From positions 121,291,374 through 121,355,373 of the forward strand of contig NC_066315.1 in assembly GCF_022539315.1 (NCBI RefSeq): DNA of 64,000 nucleotides, read 5' to 3'. Each line of letters opens with the position of its first letter. Position 1 is the first letter of the stretch. Of the stretch, positions 1 through 12,489 are shown piece by piece. The translations under genes and the position numbers were made by a program. A model generated the notes under the pieces. It saw nothing but the letters and a program-made list of their open reading frames with translations. It ran no database searches and was not told the DNA's origin. This DNA is from Serinus canaria. Lineage: Eukaryota; Chordata; Aves; Passeriformes; Fringillidae.

Positions 1-3000
1 CTTCTTTTCATATCTCTTACGTGTATCTAGCACACTGTATTTTTTCTTTCTGTATCAATATATTATTCCTTTTTATATATGTAAAAAAGACCTCAGTGTA
101 TTCCTACTAACTCAATAATCTGAAAGCATTTTTAAAATAATTTCCATTGCACAGTATCAGTCTTGTGTCAAAGGCCAATTTTATCATTTTTCTTGAAGTT
201 CTCTTTCCAAGATGATTTTGCTTATTCAGTAATAGTCTACTCAGAAAAACTTGCCTTCATTCATTTATTAGTTGAATGAATGCCAGTTTTTCTAGATAAA
301 ATCCCTCTTTGTGAAAATACTGAATTCTCACCACCATATACCTCCTGGATGACACCTACTCCCACTGAAGTGACACAAAAAGAGAGAGAGGATAGTAAGA
401 CATGAAGTCCAGGGGCACTCACAGAAGACATCATGACAAATTATGTAACATCAAGCACCTGGGAAACCCATGATTATTGTTTGGAGTGTCAAAATATCTG
501 CAGACTGTAACAGGAAAGTGCTGCCTGCTTTTTCACTTTGTTTTTTAAATATTCCATGCACTCTTTGAAGGCAATCCCATGCCAGCAGACAACAAACTGA
601 ACTTCAAAGAAATAACGGATGCTGACACAGTGCATGATTTTTTTTTCATTTTCCTGGATTTTTCACTCTCCAGATTTACAATTTCCTGGACCCAGAAGCA
701 ATCTACCAAAAGGGCACAACTTGAACTGGTCAAGAACTGGGTCTCTGTTTCCCTTTCATGTTGCAGAACTGAAAACTATAGATATTATGTTCTCTCTCCC
801 TTTCAAACTACTCTTGATTTGTGCACGCTGAGGTACAAGGGGCAAATACAGAGTATCTTTCTCACATGCCTTGTGCTAGCCTGCTGATAGGTGAGAGACC
901 ATTTTCCTTACCATGATGATCAATAATCTTTTTTTTTTTCTTAGTGGCTCTCATTTTCTTTTTCTAATAAACAAACAAGAATATGCTGACCACAAGAAAT
1001 ATTTTGCTTAAAATATATGTATAGGGAAAATGGACACTTAGATCATTGTTGGCCATCCCTAGAAACGTCATGATTGTTCATACATGGACTAAACCTTGTG
1101 AGGTGATAAATAGAATATCTCTATTGGCCTGACTTTGCAAAGAGAGCTGTCTAGGAAATGTGGGAAGTTATATCAAGTTCTACTGCAGTAGATCAGGGAT
1201 TAAAGATCAATATAAGCAGCTTTGATGCTTCACAGTCATTTGCCTAAACATGTACTATACAGGACAAGAAAGGAGTTTGTCATATACACCTCTCTCCTAG
1301 AGAGAAGCTTACAGTGCCCTCTTACACAGTGCAATTTACCCTGAGTGGAGATTGCATTACAAAAGGGTGAATGGCCTCTACAAGGCAGCTATTCCCACTC
1401 CTTTGCAGATGCATGGGGAGTGAGTAATGTCTGGCTATGACCCTTGCCCCGACACACTGACCAGCACAGCCTGTCTGGTGCAGAGAGGAGAAATCATCTG
1501 AAACAGGTAAAAGGCTAATGCAGTTTATTTTCTTCCTGGAGCAAGGGGTAATCAGGGACTATATTGTGGCTCTCTGAGTCATGGTTCAGTCCCTGATCTC
1601 CAGAGACGGACAGAGTACAACTGCTAGGGATAACTCAGCAGTCTGCCCCATGAAAACAAGATGTTAAATCCAGAACAGAATGCTACATTGTAAGGACTGG
1701 GGAAACTACTAAAAAATGTTCAGAAGACACGAATTAAATGGTGTGGTCCTTTTTCTTCAGGGTGACTTTGCCCTTTGCCACTACTCTGCCTTGCTCGTGT
1801 TCCTGCATGGTACCAGACTATTATCACTGACACACTGATCATTTCTAAAATTGCTCTGCTTGTAACTTTCAGCAATTATTTTTCAAATTAAGGGTTTTTT
1901 ACATTTTTCCACAGAAATTAAAAGATGGGCCCAGGTTTAAGCATTTTAAATACATGTCTATGATCTTATTCCTAACAAGATAAAGAGTTCCTCTACTGGA
2001 AAGATTTATCCATCAACTTTCACCTTTTCTAATACGGCTTTGTTTATGAATAATTCTAAGACTGGATTTCAGATGTTCTTTAAAAATATAAATAATATGA
2101 TTTTCCAGGTTTTTATTTCTATAAAAATGTATTTGTTTATGAGCTATTTGATTTCAAGTTGCATAACAAAACTCTTGCAAATGCTGGTTTTCAACCATCA
2201 ATCAGTATGTACGAGCAAATTCTTTTTTTTTTCCCCATGTCCTATAACCATGGATGGTCCCTGAAAAGTTTTGCTGGAGCAATAGCTTGAACAAGAGATA
2301 CAAATCTCAATTTATAGATTTGGATATCTCCTCCTGCAAATGCTCCTGAATGCAAATTATTATCCGCTAAACTTACCCTGGTGCATTTAATGAGAACGCT
2401 TGAAGGACTGTAGATTACTTGTATGATAAACATATTGCAAGATCTGGCCAATATACATGAGGCAATATTATATCAAGCAGTGGAGATTGTATGTGAGATA
2501 GTCCTATCTCTGTTACCTTCAGGGTAATGATCATTCAAGGGTGTGTCTAATGCATCCCAGTACTTCTATTTTTTTCACTCTGTGAAAGTACAGGGACGTT
2601 TAGCAAGTGTGTAGTACCAGGCCTGCTTTTGCTGTTGTTGATTAAGGATCAGGCAGACAGTTTCCTTCTCTGACATCACTTTACTGCAGTTTTTCAAACA
2701 GACACTTCACACTTCGTGTGAACACCAACCATAATTTCTGTCATGATTCGTTAAGATCCAGCAAACCCTCCTAAGGCTACTGAGGAAACTTCAGCAGTTA
2801 ATATTCAAAACATGAAAATCTAGGCCCGGATTCTAATTTGCTACTGATGCAATATTAAAGCAATATATGTATAAAATATTAATGCTGTATTTGTTCTGAA
2901 TTTATTTTATTTAATTTTTTACACACGGTTAAAACCCTTGCGGCCTTAAAACAACATGTCTCATTTTCAAGGATGTCCTGGGGGGGCAAATAGACAAGGA

Positions 3001-4359
3001 ATATACAAAGAGCTAAGTAATCTGAACAATAGTGTGGTAGAAGAACTGTGCTGAAAGATATACTCTTTCATGAGCAATAAGGGTTTTGCTGATAAAAATG
3101 TTGTCTTATCTGTTTGACCAGTTGATAGGATATAATTTCTAATACTACACCCTTGAACCCGTCCATAGAAGGAGAAGCCTGGAGAAAACTTGGAGATAAG
3201 GTCCTTCACTTATTCTATCAGTAACAAGAAAAACTCAGATTTTATTTTCTGTCAGACCCTTCCTCTTCAGTAATCAGATTAGGTCATGCATGAGAAGCTT
3301 TGTGCATTATATTTATTCAAATCAGGAAAGAACTTTTGTGGTAATTTTAGCCTCATCTCCAATGCTGTCCAAGTCTGAAAGTTTAAAACTAAAAGCAATG
3401 AAAGTCTTATAACCAGATTTAGATTAATTAAGAATGCATTTATGCAGTTCTGAAAGTGGTAAGTTCTTGTGCAATTTTTTTGTTAATTTTCTCCTAACAA
3501 AGAAAATATGCTGTGCCATATATGACTTTTGGGTTCTACATGCTTAACAGTCATCATACCCAGTTCCACAGAACTCTGACAATTATTTAGGGATTTGGAG
3601 AGAGATAGAAAGAAGGTTTTTTGTCTGTGTTTCTGTGTCCAGCACTCAGCTACACTCTAGCTGCAATCAGTGAAGTTCCCCACTATCAGTTCAGTGAGGT
3701 CCTGGAACAGTAATGCTGACAAAAATAATGAACTGCATTTTAAATGGAATTTAATATGGTTATGAAAAAGATTATATGATGTGACTTCCTGGAATACTAG
3801 AGGCCTGAAATTGATGATCTCAGCAATCCCTCCCAGACCCTTGTACCTAAATTTGAAAGGCTTTTTGCCTTTAATATTTTAGTTGCTAATCTACATAAAA
3901 ATTCTAATACTACTTAATTTTTCTTAAATTCTCTTACTTCTTCAGTCTGGAGACTGCATTTTGATTTGTAGACGTGCCACCACACTGTGGAATATATAAT
4001 GATGCAGTTATAAAAAGGCCGTTCTATAATGCATGAAGGAGAGCTCTAATCTCCTCATATTCCAAACTAAATATGATATAAAATGATCAGCAATCTATTT
4101 GTGTATGAGGGCTCAAGTTCCGAGCAAAATTTTCCAAGTGACAGAGTAGCAAAATTTCAGATGCATTTAACATACTGTTCATCATTTTGCAAATCAGTTC
4201 AGGAATTATATTATGAATTGTTACCTGTCTGTCAGCTCCTGAGGCATCCATGATTTAGCATTAACGTTGTGAGTGTTCTAAGCAATTTTTTTCAATTTGT
4301 AGTGCAAATAAATAGGTGTTTTATTTTCAGTTCTTTAGGATATAGAGAAGCCCTGAGCT

Positions 4360-4383
4360 TCTGTTACTATTAATAGTAACAGA
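4360..4383. repeat. 24-bp perfect palindrome
   Basis: The two 12-base halves are exact reverse complements with no spacer. The centre is ATTAAT and the outer arms are TCTGTTACT / AGTAACAGA. It could extrude as a small cruciform or be a symmetric protein site. No neighbouring gene gives it a role. Confidence 0.7.
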
Positions 4384-5434
4384 TTTTCATTGCAGCTAAA
4401 GGTTGTTCTTCTGTTCTTCTATATTTGGGCCCAGTTGATTTTTTTCTGAGTGGGAGATTTCAGCCAATGGAAACATTCAAACAAGGGGCAGATTTTGTGT
4501 CCTGTGTCAAAGCTGCCTCATGGAGTGAAATAGGGACTTTCATGAGGAGGATTGTGTGACAGACTCAGAATATGCATCCTCTGCTTGGTCTGAGTCATAA
4601 GCAAGGGAGGAAAAAGAAGAGAGATAAGTCTGGAGCTAAATGAAGACCAATTATATCACGATTGTTATTAAAAGAAAGTAGTCAGTGAACAAGGAATAAG
4701 AGGGAAGTTTAAGCATCAGGATACAAAAACTTAAAATAAAACTTGTCCTATATACACAGAGTATCTTGCATAGGAAATCAAGCAAATAAGACAAAAAGCG
4801 CCAGTTACTTGAATGAAAACAGAACAAAAGAGAGTAATGTTACAGAATTGGTATTGGAATAAGGAAGCTAAATCTGTCCAGCAAAATAAATTATAATTTT
4901 GCTGCATCTTTTAATGACCCTATCAATGCTGCACGTGAAAGATATTACAGGTTCACTAGTGAATTACGTAAACACTAAAGAAAATTCAAGCAGTTTAATG
5001 AACTAACATCAAATCAGATTGTGGGATGTAATTTTAGAAATCAGAAACATAAAATTTTTAGAACTTGCATTAAATTTTTAAAATAAATCAAGTAACAACT
5101 CTACCATTTTAATGCAAAATAGAAAATGCAAGTTGTAAATTTGAGAAAAGGCAATGAAAATGGTCAAGACAACTTATAGAGCCCCACTGATTTTTATGCA
5201 TTTTATCCAAGGCTCTAGAATTAAATTCATAAAGAGAAGTAACTTAAGTAGCAGGAGTTACAGCTGCAGAGCTCCTCACAGAGCTCACCCCCTTAGGTGG
5301 TGGTTTCACTGTTGTATTTGGAAGCCATAATATCTCGTCCAATGGAATTAATCTGAGAGATTGTGGTGGATTAATCTCAAGCGGCTGCCAAATGCCCACA
5401 GAGCTGCACACTCACTTCCCCTCCTCAACAGGAT

Positions 5435-5446
5435 GGGGGGGGGGGG
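5435..5446 (+). repeat. G12 homopolymer
   Basis: An uninterrupted run of 12 G in otherwise mixed sequence. It is likely to be length-variable and prone to sequencing error. Confidence 0.8.
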
Positions 5447-6936
5447 AAAGCTCATGGCTCAAAATAAAAGCTACTCCCATCATCCCTGGTTCAAATTCAC
5501 TCCTTTATTCCAACTATTCCACCTCCTTCCCCACTGCCTTCTCCAAGTGGTGTGGCTAGGATGGGAAACCAGGGTTGTGTCCTGTTCATGACAGTTCCTT
5601 TCTGCCAACACCTTGCCATAAAAGCCCAAGACAATGGTATATGCATCTTTAAAAAATAAATCAAGTTGTTATGGCTACTCTAACTTAGCCATGTTGAGTA
5701 GGATACATGTATGTATTTCTATATATCTTAAGAATATGCTCAGTACGCATTTACCAGGAAAAATAAGAATTAGAACAATGTATGTGTGATTTTAATTAAT
5801 ATTTTCTTCAATAGCTAGTTATTTCAAAGAAATCATAGGCTTTTAAGTTAGTTTTCTTTCTTTATAAGAACAAAAATTCTCTGAGTTGTAGATTTGTTGA
5901 TTGTAGGAGCAGTATGGTGACTGATCCATTTCTGGTTTTTTTCTTTATTTTCTATTCAATCTTTTATGAAATAAACGGTTAGGCCTTTAGATATCTGGGG
6001 CAGAAATATTAAAATATTAGAAAATATTTAGAGCAGTAATGCTCTAAATGGACTTCTGAGATTTTTGAAGATTCAGAAATGGAAGAGTTGCTGAGTTTTG
6101 CCCCAGATTGGTAAAAAATTACTCTGGTGTTACACTGTGTAATCTCTAAAATATTTATCAAGAAATTGAAGATTTGTTTATCCCTCAAATTAAAAAAAAA
6201 GTGGAATAATTAGAATGAAAGATTCTAAGTATGTTTGAATACTGAAAACAAATACCACATTGCTTTATTGAGTTGTCCTGGTTAATGATAATAGTAAAAA
6301 ATTATTGAATAATTTTAGAAGAAATAATAGAAATTAGGTATAACAAACATTTGAGAACTGCTGAGGATGCATTTTAAGCAGCGATAAGTACCATACCGGA
6401 TTAGTATGAGCCTTAGAAAAACGTATTCATAGAGAGGAAAAGCTACAAAACTGCATGTTTCATCACTAGATTTTTGTTTCAGTGACCTTTCTTTCTGCTG
6501 TAGTGCATGTGAGCACAATTTTTGTTAGCATGGTTTAAAAGACTAGCACTTGGCTATGAAAAAGTTCAATAAATCAATAGCAATTGTTATGATAACAAGA
6601 AGTGGGACACTGTGGAATGGCAGTTGTGGCATTATGCATGGGTACAGCCATGACTTGTTTGGGTCTATTAAGCTAGTATTTATCTGTGATTACATAGGGA
6701 ATTTAGGTATAGAGATGGAAACTGGCAATTACTATCTAATAATAACTTACTATTCCATAAAGATTCAATAAAGGTAAAAAGAATCAATCTGTTTCTTTGC
6801 ACAGTTACAAATAGTTTTACATACAATACTGATGTGTCTTTTTCACTTGCCACATAAGAAATGAAACTGTATAACATAACATTACAGAACTGGTATGAGA
6901 ACATGAAGCAAGCTCTGTACTCCTGAAATATGTTCA

Positions 6937-7263
6937 TGCTAGTTTTAGCTGGGAAAGAGTTAATCTTCTCCCCAGTAGCTGATATGTGGCTGTGTTTTGG
7001 ATTTGTGTTGGAAACCCTGTGGATAATTCAAGAGTGATTTCCTTTCTGCTGAGCCATTCTCACCCAGAGTCAAGGCTGTATGAGCCTGTTGCAGCATCCC
7101 CCAGCCAGCACGCTGCACGTACGAGCAATGTCGGGTGAAGGATGAAGGAGGGGATGCTTGCAGAGGTGGTGTTTGTCTCCCCAAGCCACCATTATGTGTG
7201 GAGCAGTCCTGCTTCCTTGGAGATGGCTGAACACTGGCCTGCCCATGGGAAGTGGTAAATGAA
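6937..7263 (+). mobile_element. ERVL-like avian LTR, 5' part (interrupted)
   Basis: The sequence starts TGCTAGTTTTAGCTGGGAAA followed by GAGTTAAT, the 5' end of a common avian ERVL-like LTR. It continues through segments typical of one subtype (CTCCCCAAGCCACC, GGAGATGGCTGAACA, GCCCATGGGAAGTGG). It breaks off where a CR1 begins, and the rest of the LTR resumes near 7790. No internal retroviral region adjoins it, so this is a solo LTR in plus orientation. The family assignment is from memory of avian repeats, not a database search. Confidence 0.75.
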
Positions 7264-7789
7264 AAAGTGGTGAGGCCACACCTTGAGTGCTGTGTCTAGT
7301 TCTGGCCCCTCAGTTTGGGAAGGACAGTGAGACCCTGGAGCGCATCCAGAGGAGGCAACAAGGCTGGTATGGGGCTGGGAACATAAACCCTGTGAGGAAC
7401 AACTGAGGGAGCTGGGGGTGTTTAGCCTGGAGAAAAGGAGACTCAGGGAGACATCGCTCTCTAGAACTCCCTGAAAGGTGGCTGTGGCCAGGTGGGGATT
7501 GCCTCTTTCTCCAGGCTGCAACTGACAGAACCAGAAGGCACAGCCTCAAGCTGCATCAAGGGAAATAAAGGTTGGATATTAGGAAATTTTTTTTTATGGA
7601 AAGAGTGATAAAGTACTGGAATGGTCTGCCTGGGAAGATGGTGGCGTCACCATGCCTAGGTGTGTTTAAAGAAAGACTGGATCTAGCCCTCAGTGCCATG
7701 GTTTATTTGAGATGTTGGGGCATGGCTTGGACTTGCTGATCTTGAAGATCTCTTCCAACCTCGTCATTCTGTGAATTCTGTGAATTCTG
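7264..7789 (+). mobile_element. CR1 LINE, 5'-truncated, 3' end intact
   Basis: This is a classic CR1 3' portion: the end of ORF2 (GGCCACACCTTGAGTGCTGT, then a segment near GCATCCAGAGGAGGCAACAA), the 3' UTR, and the terminal ATTCTGTG repeats at about 7766-7789. The element is 5'-truncated, as is usual for CR1, and carries frame-breaking changes, so it makes no protein. It lies inside an older LTR (6937-7930) in the same orientation. CR1 elements normally leave no target-site duplication, and none is evident here. Confidence 0.9.
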
Positions 7790-7930
7790 CTTTCCCTATT
7801 AAGCTGACTTCATCTCAACCCATGGGACTTTTTACTTTCACTCTTCTCATTTTCTTCCCAATCTGAGTGACAGGGAACCGAGTAAGAGGCTATGTGGTGC
7901 TTAGTTGCCAGCTGGGATTAAACCACAATA
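7790..7930 (+). mobile_element. ERVL-like avian LTR, 3' part (resumes after CR1)
   Basis: The sequence resumes with TTTCCCTATTAAGCTG and CATCTCAACCCATGGGAC, then ends with GTGGTGCTTAGTTGCCAG and GGGATTAAACCACAATA. These are the R/U5 and 3' terminus of the LTR begun at 6937. The polyadenylation signal of the family seems mutated here (ATTAAG). A clear 5-bp target-site duplication was not found on the two sides of the complete LTR. Confidence 0.75.
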
Positions 7931-9020
7931 TCAAACTGCAACACAGGAATATTTCATATTTATCTGACTCATAAATTTCAATAGTTACTTTTTTCTCTTG
8001 TCATTTATTAAAACAATAACAAGTAAAAAGCAGATTTTTTTTTCTTCCAGGGGACTGATCTTAAAACTTCAAAAAGGCTCTGAATGTATCTAGTTCTATT
8101 TTATGAAATTACAAAGTCTGAATTCATAAATGCTGTTCACAAAATCTCAGCATACTACAAATAGGTAGCATTCAATGAAGCTTGGGAGATACCTTCAAAC
8201 ATGTAGAAAATAGGGGTTTTTCCAAAGCAAGTGGTAAGCTTTAGAATCTCCTGCAACAGGTGACTGTGGTGGCAGAGATCCAGCAAACACAAAAAAAAAA
8301 AAAAAAAAGACATTAAAAAAATGCATGGACAACAGATCTGTGAGAAGGTAGTAAGAGACTGGCTAGGCGTACAAAATAGCAAATGAGCAACTTGCTGGGG
8401 TTGGAAAACGGGGAAATGCACTGCAGAGCCACAAGGTTTGTGCTCTCTACTTATACATGTTCTTGTATTCCCACTGCTAAAAATTAATACTAATTAAATC
8501 AGGTAAAATTAATACAGGGAACTTCTTGCAGGGAATCAATACCGGGAACTTACTGATAGGCAAGTCTGTCCTTGCACAGTTTTAAAGTAAACAACTTGTC
8601 ATTCTTGTCTCTAACTGGATTTTAAACTCTTATGGATTTTGGCCTTTGGCCTCCTCTTCTGGATCTTTTGAACCTTTCCTGAGCCTTGAGTCCTTAGTTT
8701 TGAAATTCAATGACAAATGCACTTCAGCTCTCCATCTTTACCTTAGAAGTCCCATCTCTCTCTCTTTCCTTTTTTCCTTTTTTTTTTTTTTTTATGATGA
8801 TGATGATTATTGATAATGTACACAAGTGCTTGCAGAGCTTTTTGCATCAAGATCAGCAATGGAAAGATTGAACCCAGCATTTTTTTTTCAGAAGAACTCC
8901 TTTCAGCACAACAACCTTCCTTTCAGAACAGTTCATCTCTTATTTTCTTATTTCCTACCTACCTATATCCACTTTACAATTCCTGGACTAACTCCGATCC
9001 TTACCATCTTAACAAATAAT
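7931..9020. other. AT-rich sequence, no gene seen
   Basis: No gene is recognised. The tract holds an A18 run (8291-8308) and a T-rich run (about 8771-8793) followed by a few ATG triplet repeats. The stretch around 8150-8420 reads like non-repetitive or ancient repeat sequence, but I could not assign it. Confidence 0.55.
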
Positions 9021-9175
9021 TTTGAAAGTGGCACTGTACCAAAAGTGGTTCTGAAGTCATGCCAGATTAGATCTACTGATTTTCCCTTGTCTGGAGAATC
9101 AGCTATCTTATCAAGAAAGCTATTGGATTAGTCTGGCATGATCTGTCTTTGATGAACCCAAGATGCATTTTATCC
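9021..9175 (-). mobile_element. Ancient CR1/L3-like LINE, RT fragment
   Basis: Translating the minus strand gives H-L-G-F-I-K-D-R-S-C-Q-T-N, the counterpart of the CR1-clade motif QHGFxKxKSCxTNL. After in-frame stops and a frameshift comes D-F-R-T-T-F-G-T-V-P, the counterpart of DFSKAFDTVP (RT motif A). The order and spacing match CR1/L3-type reverse transcriptase. The stops and degraded motif A show a dead, old copy. It is too short to choose between CR1 and L3. Confidence 0.7.
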
Positions 9176-11220
9176 TATTTTCCAATCTACTTCCTTTCCT
9201 AGTTATTAATAGAAAGTTACATTGGACATGATGTGCACTTCAATTAGTTTCATAGTTAACTGTCTTACACCTTGAAATACACCAAAGAATAAATCCACTA
9301 ACAGTGTAAACATATGGTACATTTCTCTGACTATAAAAAAATATCTTTTGAATATGACACATTGCTTTTGTGATTTATGATTTGCATTTGATACTAATTT
9401 ACTGAAGAAATAGAAAGCCTTTAAGCTACCATAAAAAGACAAATATATGTGAACTTGAAATAAATTGTTTTTATTGTGTTAATGGGAGGCTTCTTACTTG
9501 GGCATATAAAGATCTCAAAGAATATAATTGCTCATAGTTAACCTGGTTATGTATTTTCCCTATTTTGAAGTGCTAACTCATGCTTAGTGAAGCATTCTTT
9601 AATCGAAAGAAAAGCTACATAGAAAAGTTTGTTGGTTTGTTTGTTTTCTCATGATTCTGGAAGTGAGGAGAGTGATTCAGGTACCAGAGCATAGATGAGA
9701 TGCCTCATGGCATTTTGCACTCACTAGTGAATTCTGCCTTGCCTCTAGCAGCTGTTCTGAAAAGTGCAGATGTCCATAGGTTTCATGTCAAATCTACTAT
9801 GTTGTGTGCATGCTCTCAGACCAGACAAGCTCCCACAGTGAGCTTGTCTGTTTAGCCACCAGAATCATTTCAGAAATACGGCACATTCCAAATAAATTAT
9901 AACAAGAAATTTATGAAAAAAGTTTATAATTAATATAAAGCATACTGCTAATAGTTAGTTTAGTACATAAACCTTTAGAACTGTCATTCTTATAGGTCAA
10001 GTAATGAAAACTGACGTAGAAATTGTTTGATTATTTCTGACTATCTCATATTAATTTTTAATGTACTCTTTAAAAAGGTACTGAGGAAGTCTGATTTATG
10101 GAAAATTGTGTAACACAGTAACAACTGCCACTACTGCTTGTATAAAATCAGCCTGGCAGAAAGTGGGGGGGGAAAATTCTTAAAAGTATGAAATAAAGTA
10201 AATATTCCTAAAATCCTGTCAGACTGGAAAAGCAAACCCTCCATTTGGGAAAAGTTGTGTGCCATGGCTGAATGATCCATTTTGGAGTATTAGTAGCAAA
10301 GACATCCATGTCAATCTTGCCATTATAAGGTACAGAGTGAAAGGCATTGTAATTCAGAATAAGAGTTGTGATAGCGGTATTAGGATAATTTTGGAAGAGA
10401 ATATACATTTAATTTTATGTCTGTATTTTTTATCTTCATTATATGCTATGTTTAAGTGTCCATTTTAAACAGCATTGTTTTTCTGAATTGAAGTCTTACT
10501 ATTTTCAATCTTCAGTCTTACTATTTAAATCTTCTTTAATCTTTACTCTGAATACATCTAATTTCCCTAAAATCAGGGGAGAAAAATTCAACCTTAGAAG
10601 TCACACCATTGGTCTGACTGAAAGCATTTTTTTCCCAATCTCTTTTATTTATATTTGTAATATAATTAAAATAATAGCAAATAGTCAATTCTATGATAAA
10701 TTTTTAATTGTGCAGTTATATACATGATATTATAAAGTTTTTTGTTCTTTTATTTGCCCTTCCATTTCCTTTTAAACATCTTCATTTGAAAAACAGACTG
10801 TGTGCTTACTTTTAGGAAGAAACCAGACTTAATACATTATTGTCTAATGTTTCTGTGCCTGATTTTCCTGATGCCTTTTACTGTAGAGTCCTTTGATTTA
10901 GTGTCAAAGAAAATTGCACAAAGTCAGTGTCCTCTAAAACTTAGCAAAGGTAGGAGGGAGACTATGCGTGGCATACTAAATTATCATGCTCATCATTTGA
11001 GCAGAAAACAGCATTAGACCATTACAGAAATGGATCAATACTGCAAATTGCATGGTTATGTATACATACATATACACATATACTTGTACATATGTATGCA
11101 CAGCACACACAGCTGCACTGTGAACAGAAAGAGTCATTTCTGTTGTGATAAGAGCTAGGGTTCTTTTGTATTTCTCTAACTATAGTAAAAGTGCAAGTTT
11201 TGACCTAGTAAGCAGAAAGA
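9176..11220. other. AT-rich sequence, no gene seen
   Basis: No gene or recognisable mobile element. A loose stretch of alternating TATACATA / TATACACA lies at about 11058-11100. All open frames are short and lack known motifs. Confidence 0.55.
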
Positions 11221-11277
11221 GAGAGATCATAGTGGGGCGATTTTCCCACAAGAGAGATCATAGTGGGGCAATTTTCG
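11221..11277 (+). repeat. Tandem duplication, 31-bp period, about 1.8 copies
   Basis: GAGAGATCATAGTGGGGC occurs at 11221 and again at 11252, followed in both copies by a similar ATTTTC segment. The copies differ at only a couple of positions, so the duplication is fairly recent. No coding meaning is apparent. Confidence 0.85.
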
Positions 11278-11907
11278 TAATTAAGATTCCTCTTTGTGTG
11301 TGGAAAAAAAACTGAACTATGAAAAAATACCCGAAACCTTAATTTCTTACACATTGAAGAACAAAATGGTAAATATTAAAAAAAATATCATTAATTAGCC
11401 TTTATAATGTTTTAAGTGATTCACAAAAATATTCTGTCGAGTTAAGATACTAAAAGAAAGACTGACATTTTTAATGAGCTAACAGAAAATACTTACATTT
11501 TAGAAATCAAAAAAAATCTCCAGAGATGATTTTCATTGTTTCATTCTTTATCAGCCTTTTTTTTTTTTTTGGCTTTGAGTCTGTAGAATCTAGTATTTAA
11601 ACTTGTATGAATGGGTCTTCTCTTTACACATAAGAATATTCATTAAAATAAGCATGCAGCTGATAGCACTAACTGATGAATCAGAATGACTGCTTGTGAT
11701 GGATGATTCAGTGCACCCACAAACATATCTTGTATAAGTTTATAAATTTCCAGTTATAAATAGTATGTTATTTAGCAAAAGTGCTTATTTAATTTGATCT
11801 ATTTAGACTATTGCAGTAGGGTAGCCAGATGGAACAACCAGCACTGCTGTAACATGGAACTTGTAACTCAGTGGAGATTTAGCCATTTGAGATAAAGCAA
11901 TATTGTA
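11278..11907. other. AT-rich sequence, no gene seen
   Basis: Nothing recognisable beyond a T run near 11558-11570. No open frame of note. Confidence 0.5.
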
Positions 11908-12240
11908 AGGAATCATAGGTTCATAGGATATTTTAGCTTTGAAGGGACCTCAAGAAGTACCTAGTCCACCCTTTTTGTCAAAGCAGGGTCAGTTGTGAGA
12001 TCAGATCAAGTTGTTCATGTCTTTATCTAGTCAGGTCTAAACCCCCAAGGATGCAGACTGCTCAAGTCAGTTGCAGTGCTTGGCTGTACTCACAAAGAAC
12101 AATTTTTCCTTACGCTGAATATGAGCTTCTCTTCTTTCTGTTTACCCTGATTTTTCCTTGTCCTCCTTGGATGCATCAGTGTAAATAACCTGCCATTGTG
12201 TTCCTAGCTGTTGACATACTTGTGTTTCTCCTGAGGTCAT
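11908..12240 (-). mobile_element. CR1 LINE, 3' end fragment
   Basis: On the plus strand this begins with GAATCATAGGTTCATAGGAT, the reverse complement of the CR1 terminal octamer repeats. It continues with TTTGAAGGGACCTCAAGAAG and, further in, CAATTTTTCCTTACGCTGAA. This is the usual reading of a minus-strand CR1 3' UTR and the end of ORF2. The inner boundary near 12240 is approximate. It is heavily diverged and non-coding. Confidence 0.8.
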
Positions 12241-12418
12241 TCTGTACAACTAAAAGTGTTGGGTTTTTCCTCTTTTTGTAGTTTTACTCAAGGGAAGTTC
12301 AGCCTGAGTAATTCAAACACACTATCTAAGTCAAGTGAAGCAGTGAAGTGAAATACTATGCTAATATTGCCCTTTATCATTGAAGGTAAGCCTGCATGGT
12401 ACAGTGGAGAGATTGTTG

Positions 12419-12440
12419 TATACATACATACATACATACA

Positions 12441-12489
<49 letters not shown>
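12419..12489 (+). repeat. (TACA)n then (TA)n microsatellite
   Basis: About 12 units of TACA/CATA (12419-12470) are directly followed by about 10 TA units (to 12489). The compound structure is expected to be length-polymorphic. On the minus strand it creates a spurious Tyr/Met/Cys/Val-rich open frame. Confidence 0.95.

Larger units (their letters stand above)
1..6936. other. AT-rich unique sequence, no gene seen
   Basis: I see no gene, RNA gene or recognisable transposon here. The sequence is AT-rich with scattered short T and A runs. The longest open frames are about 100 codons or less, start anywhere, and show no familiar protein motif. A short perfect palindrome (4360-4383) and a G run (5435-5446) are listed separately. 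Old transposon remains too decayed to recognise by eye may be present. Confidence 0.6.

Noticed and set aside
7192..7549. Minus-strand frames of up to 109 codons
   Set aside because: They are antisense to the CR1/LTR nest and have no independent support.
8150..8420. Stretch around an A18 run that resembled a retroposed sequence
   Set aside because: No recognisable source gene, SINE head or flanking target-site duplication. The A run is internal rather than terminal.
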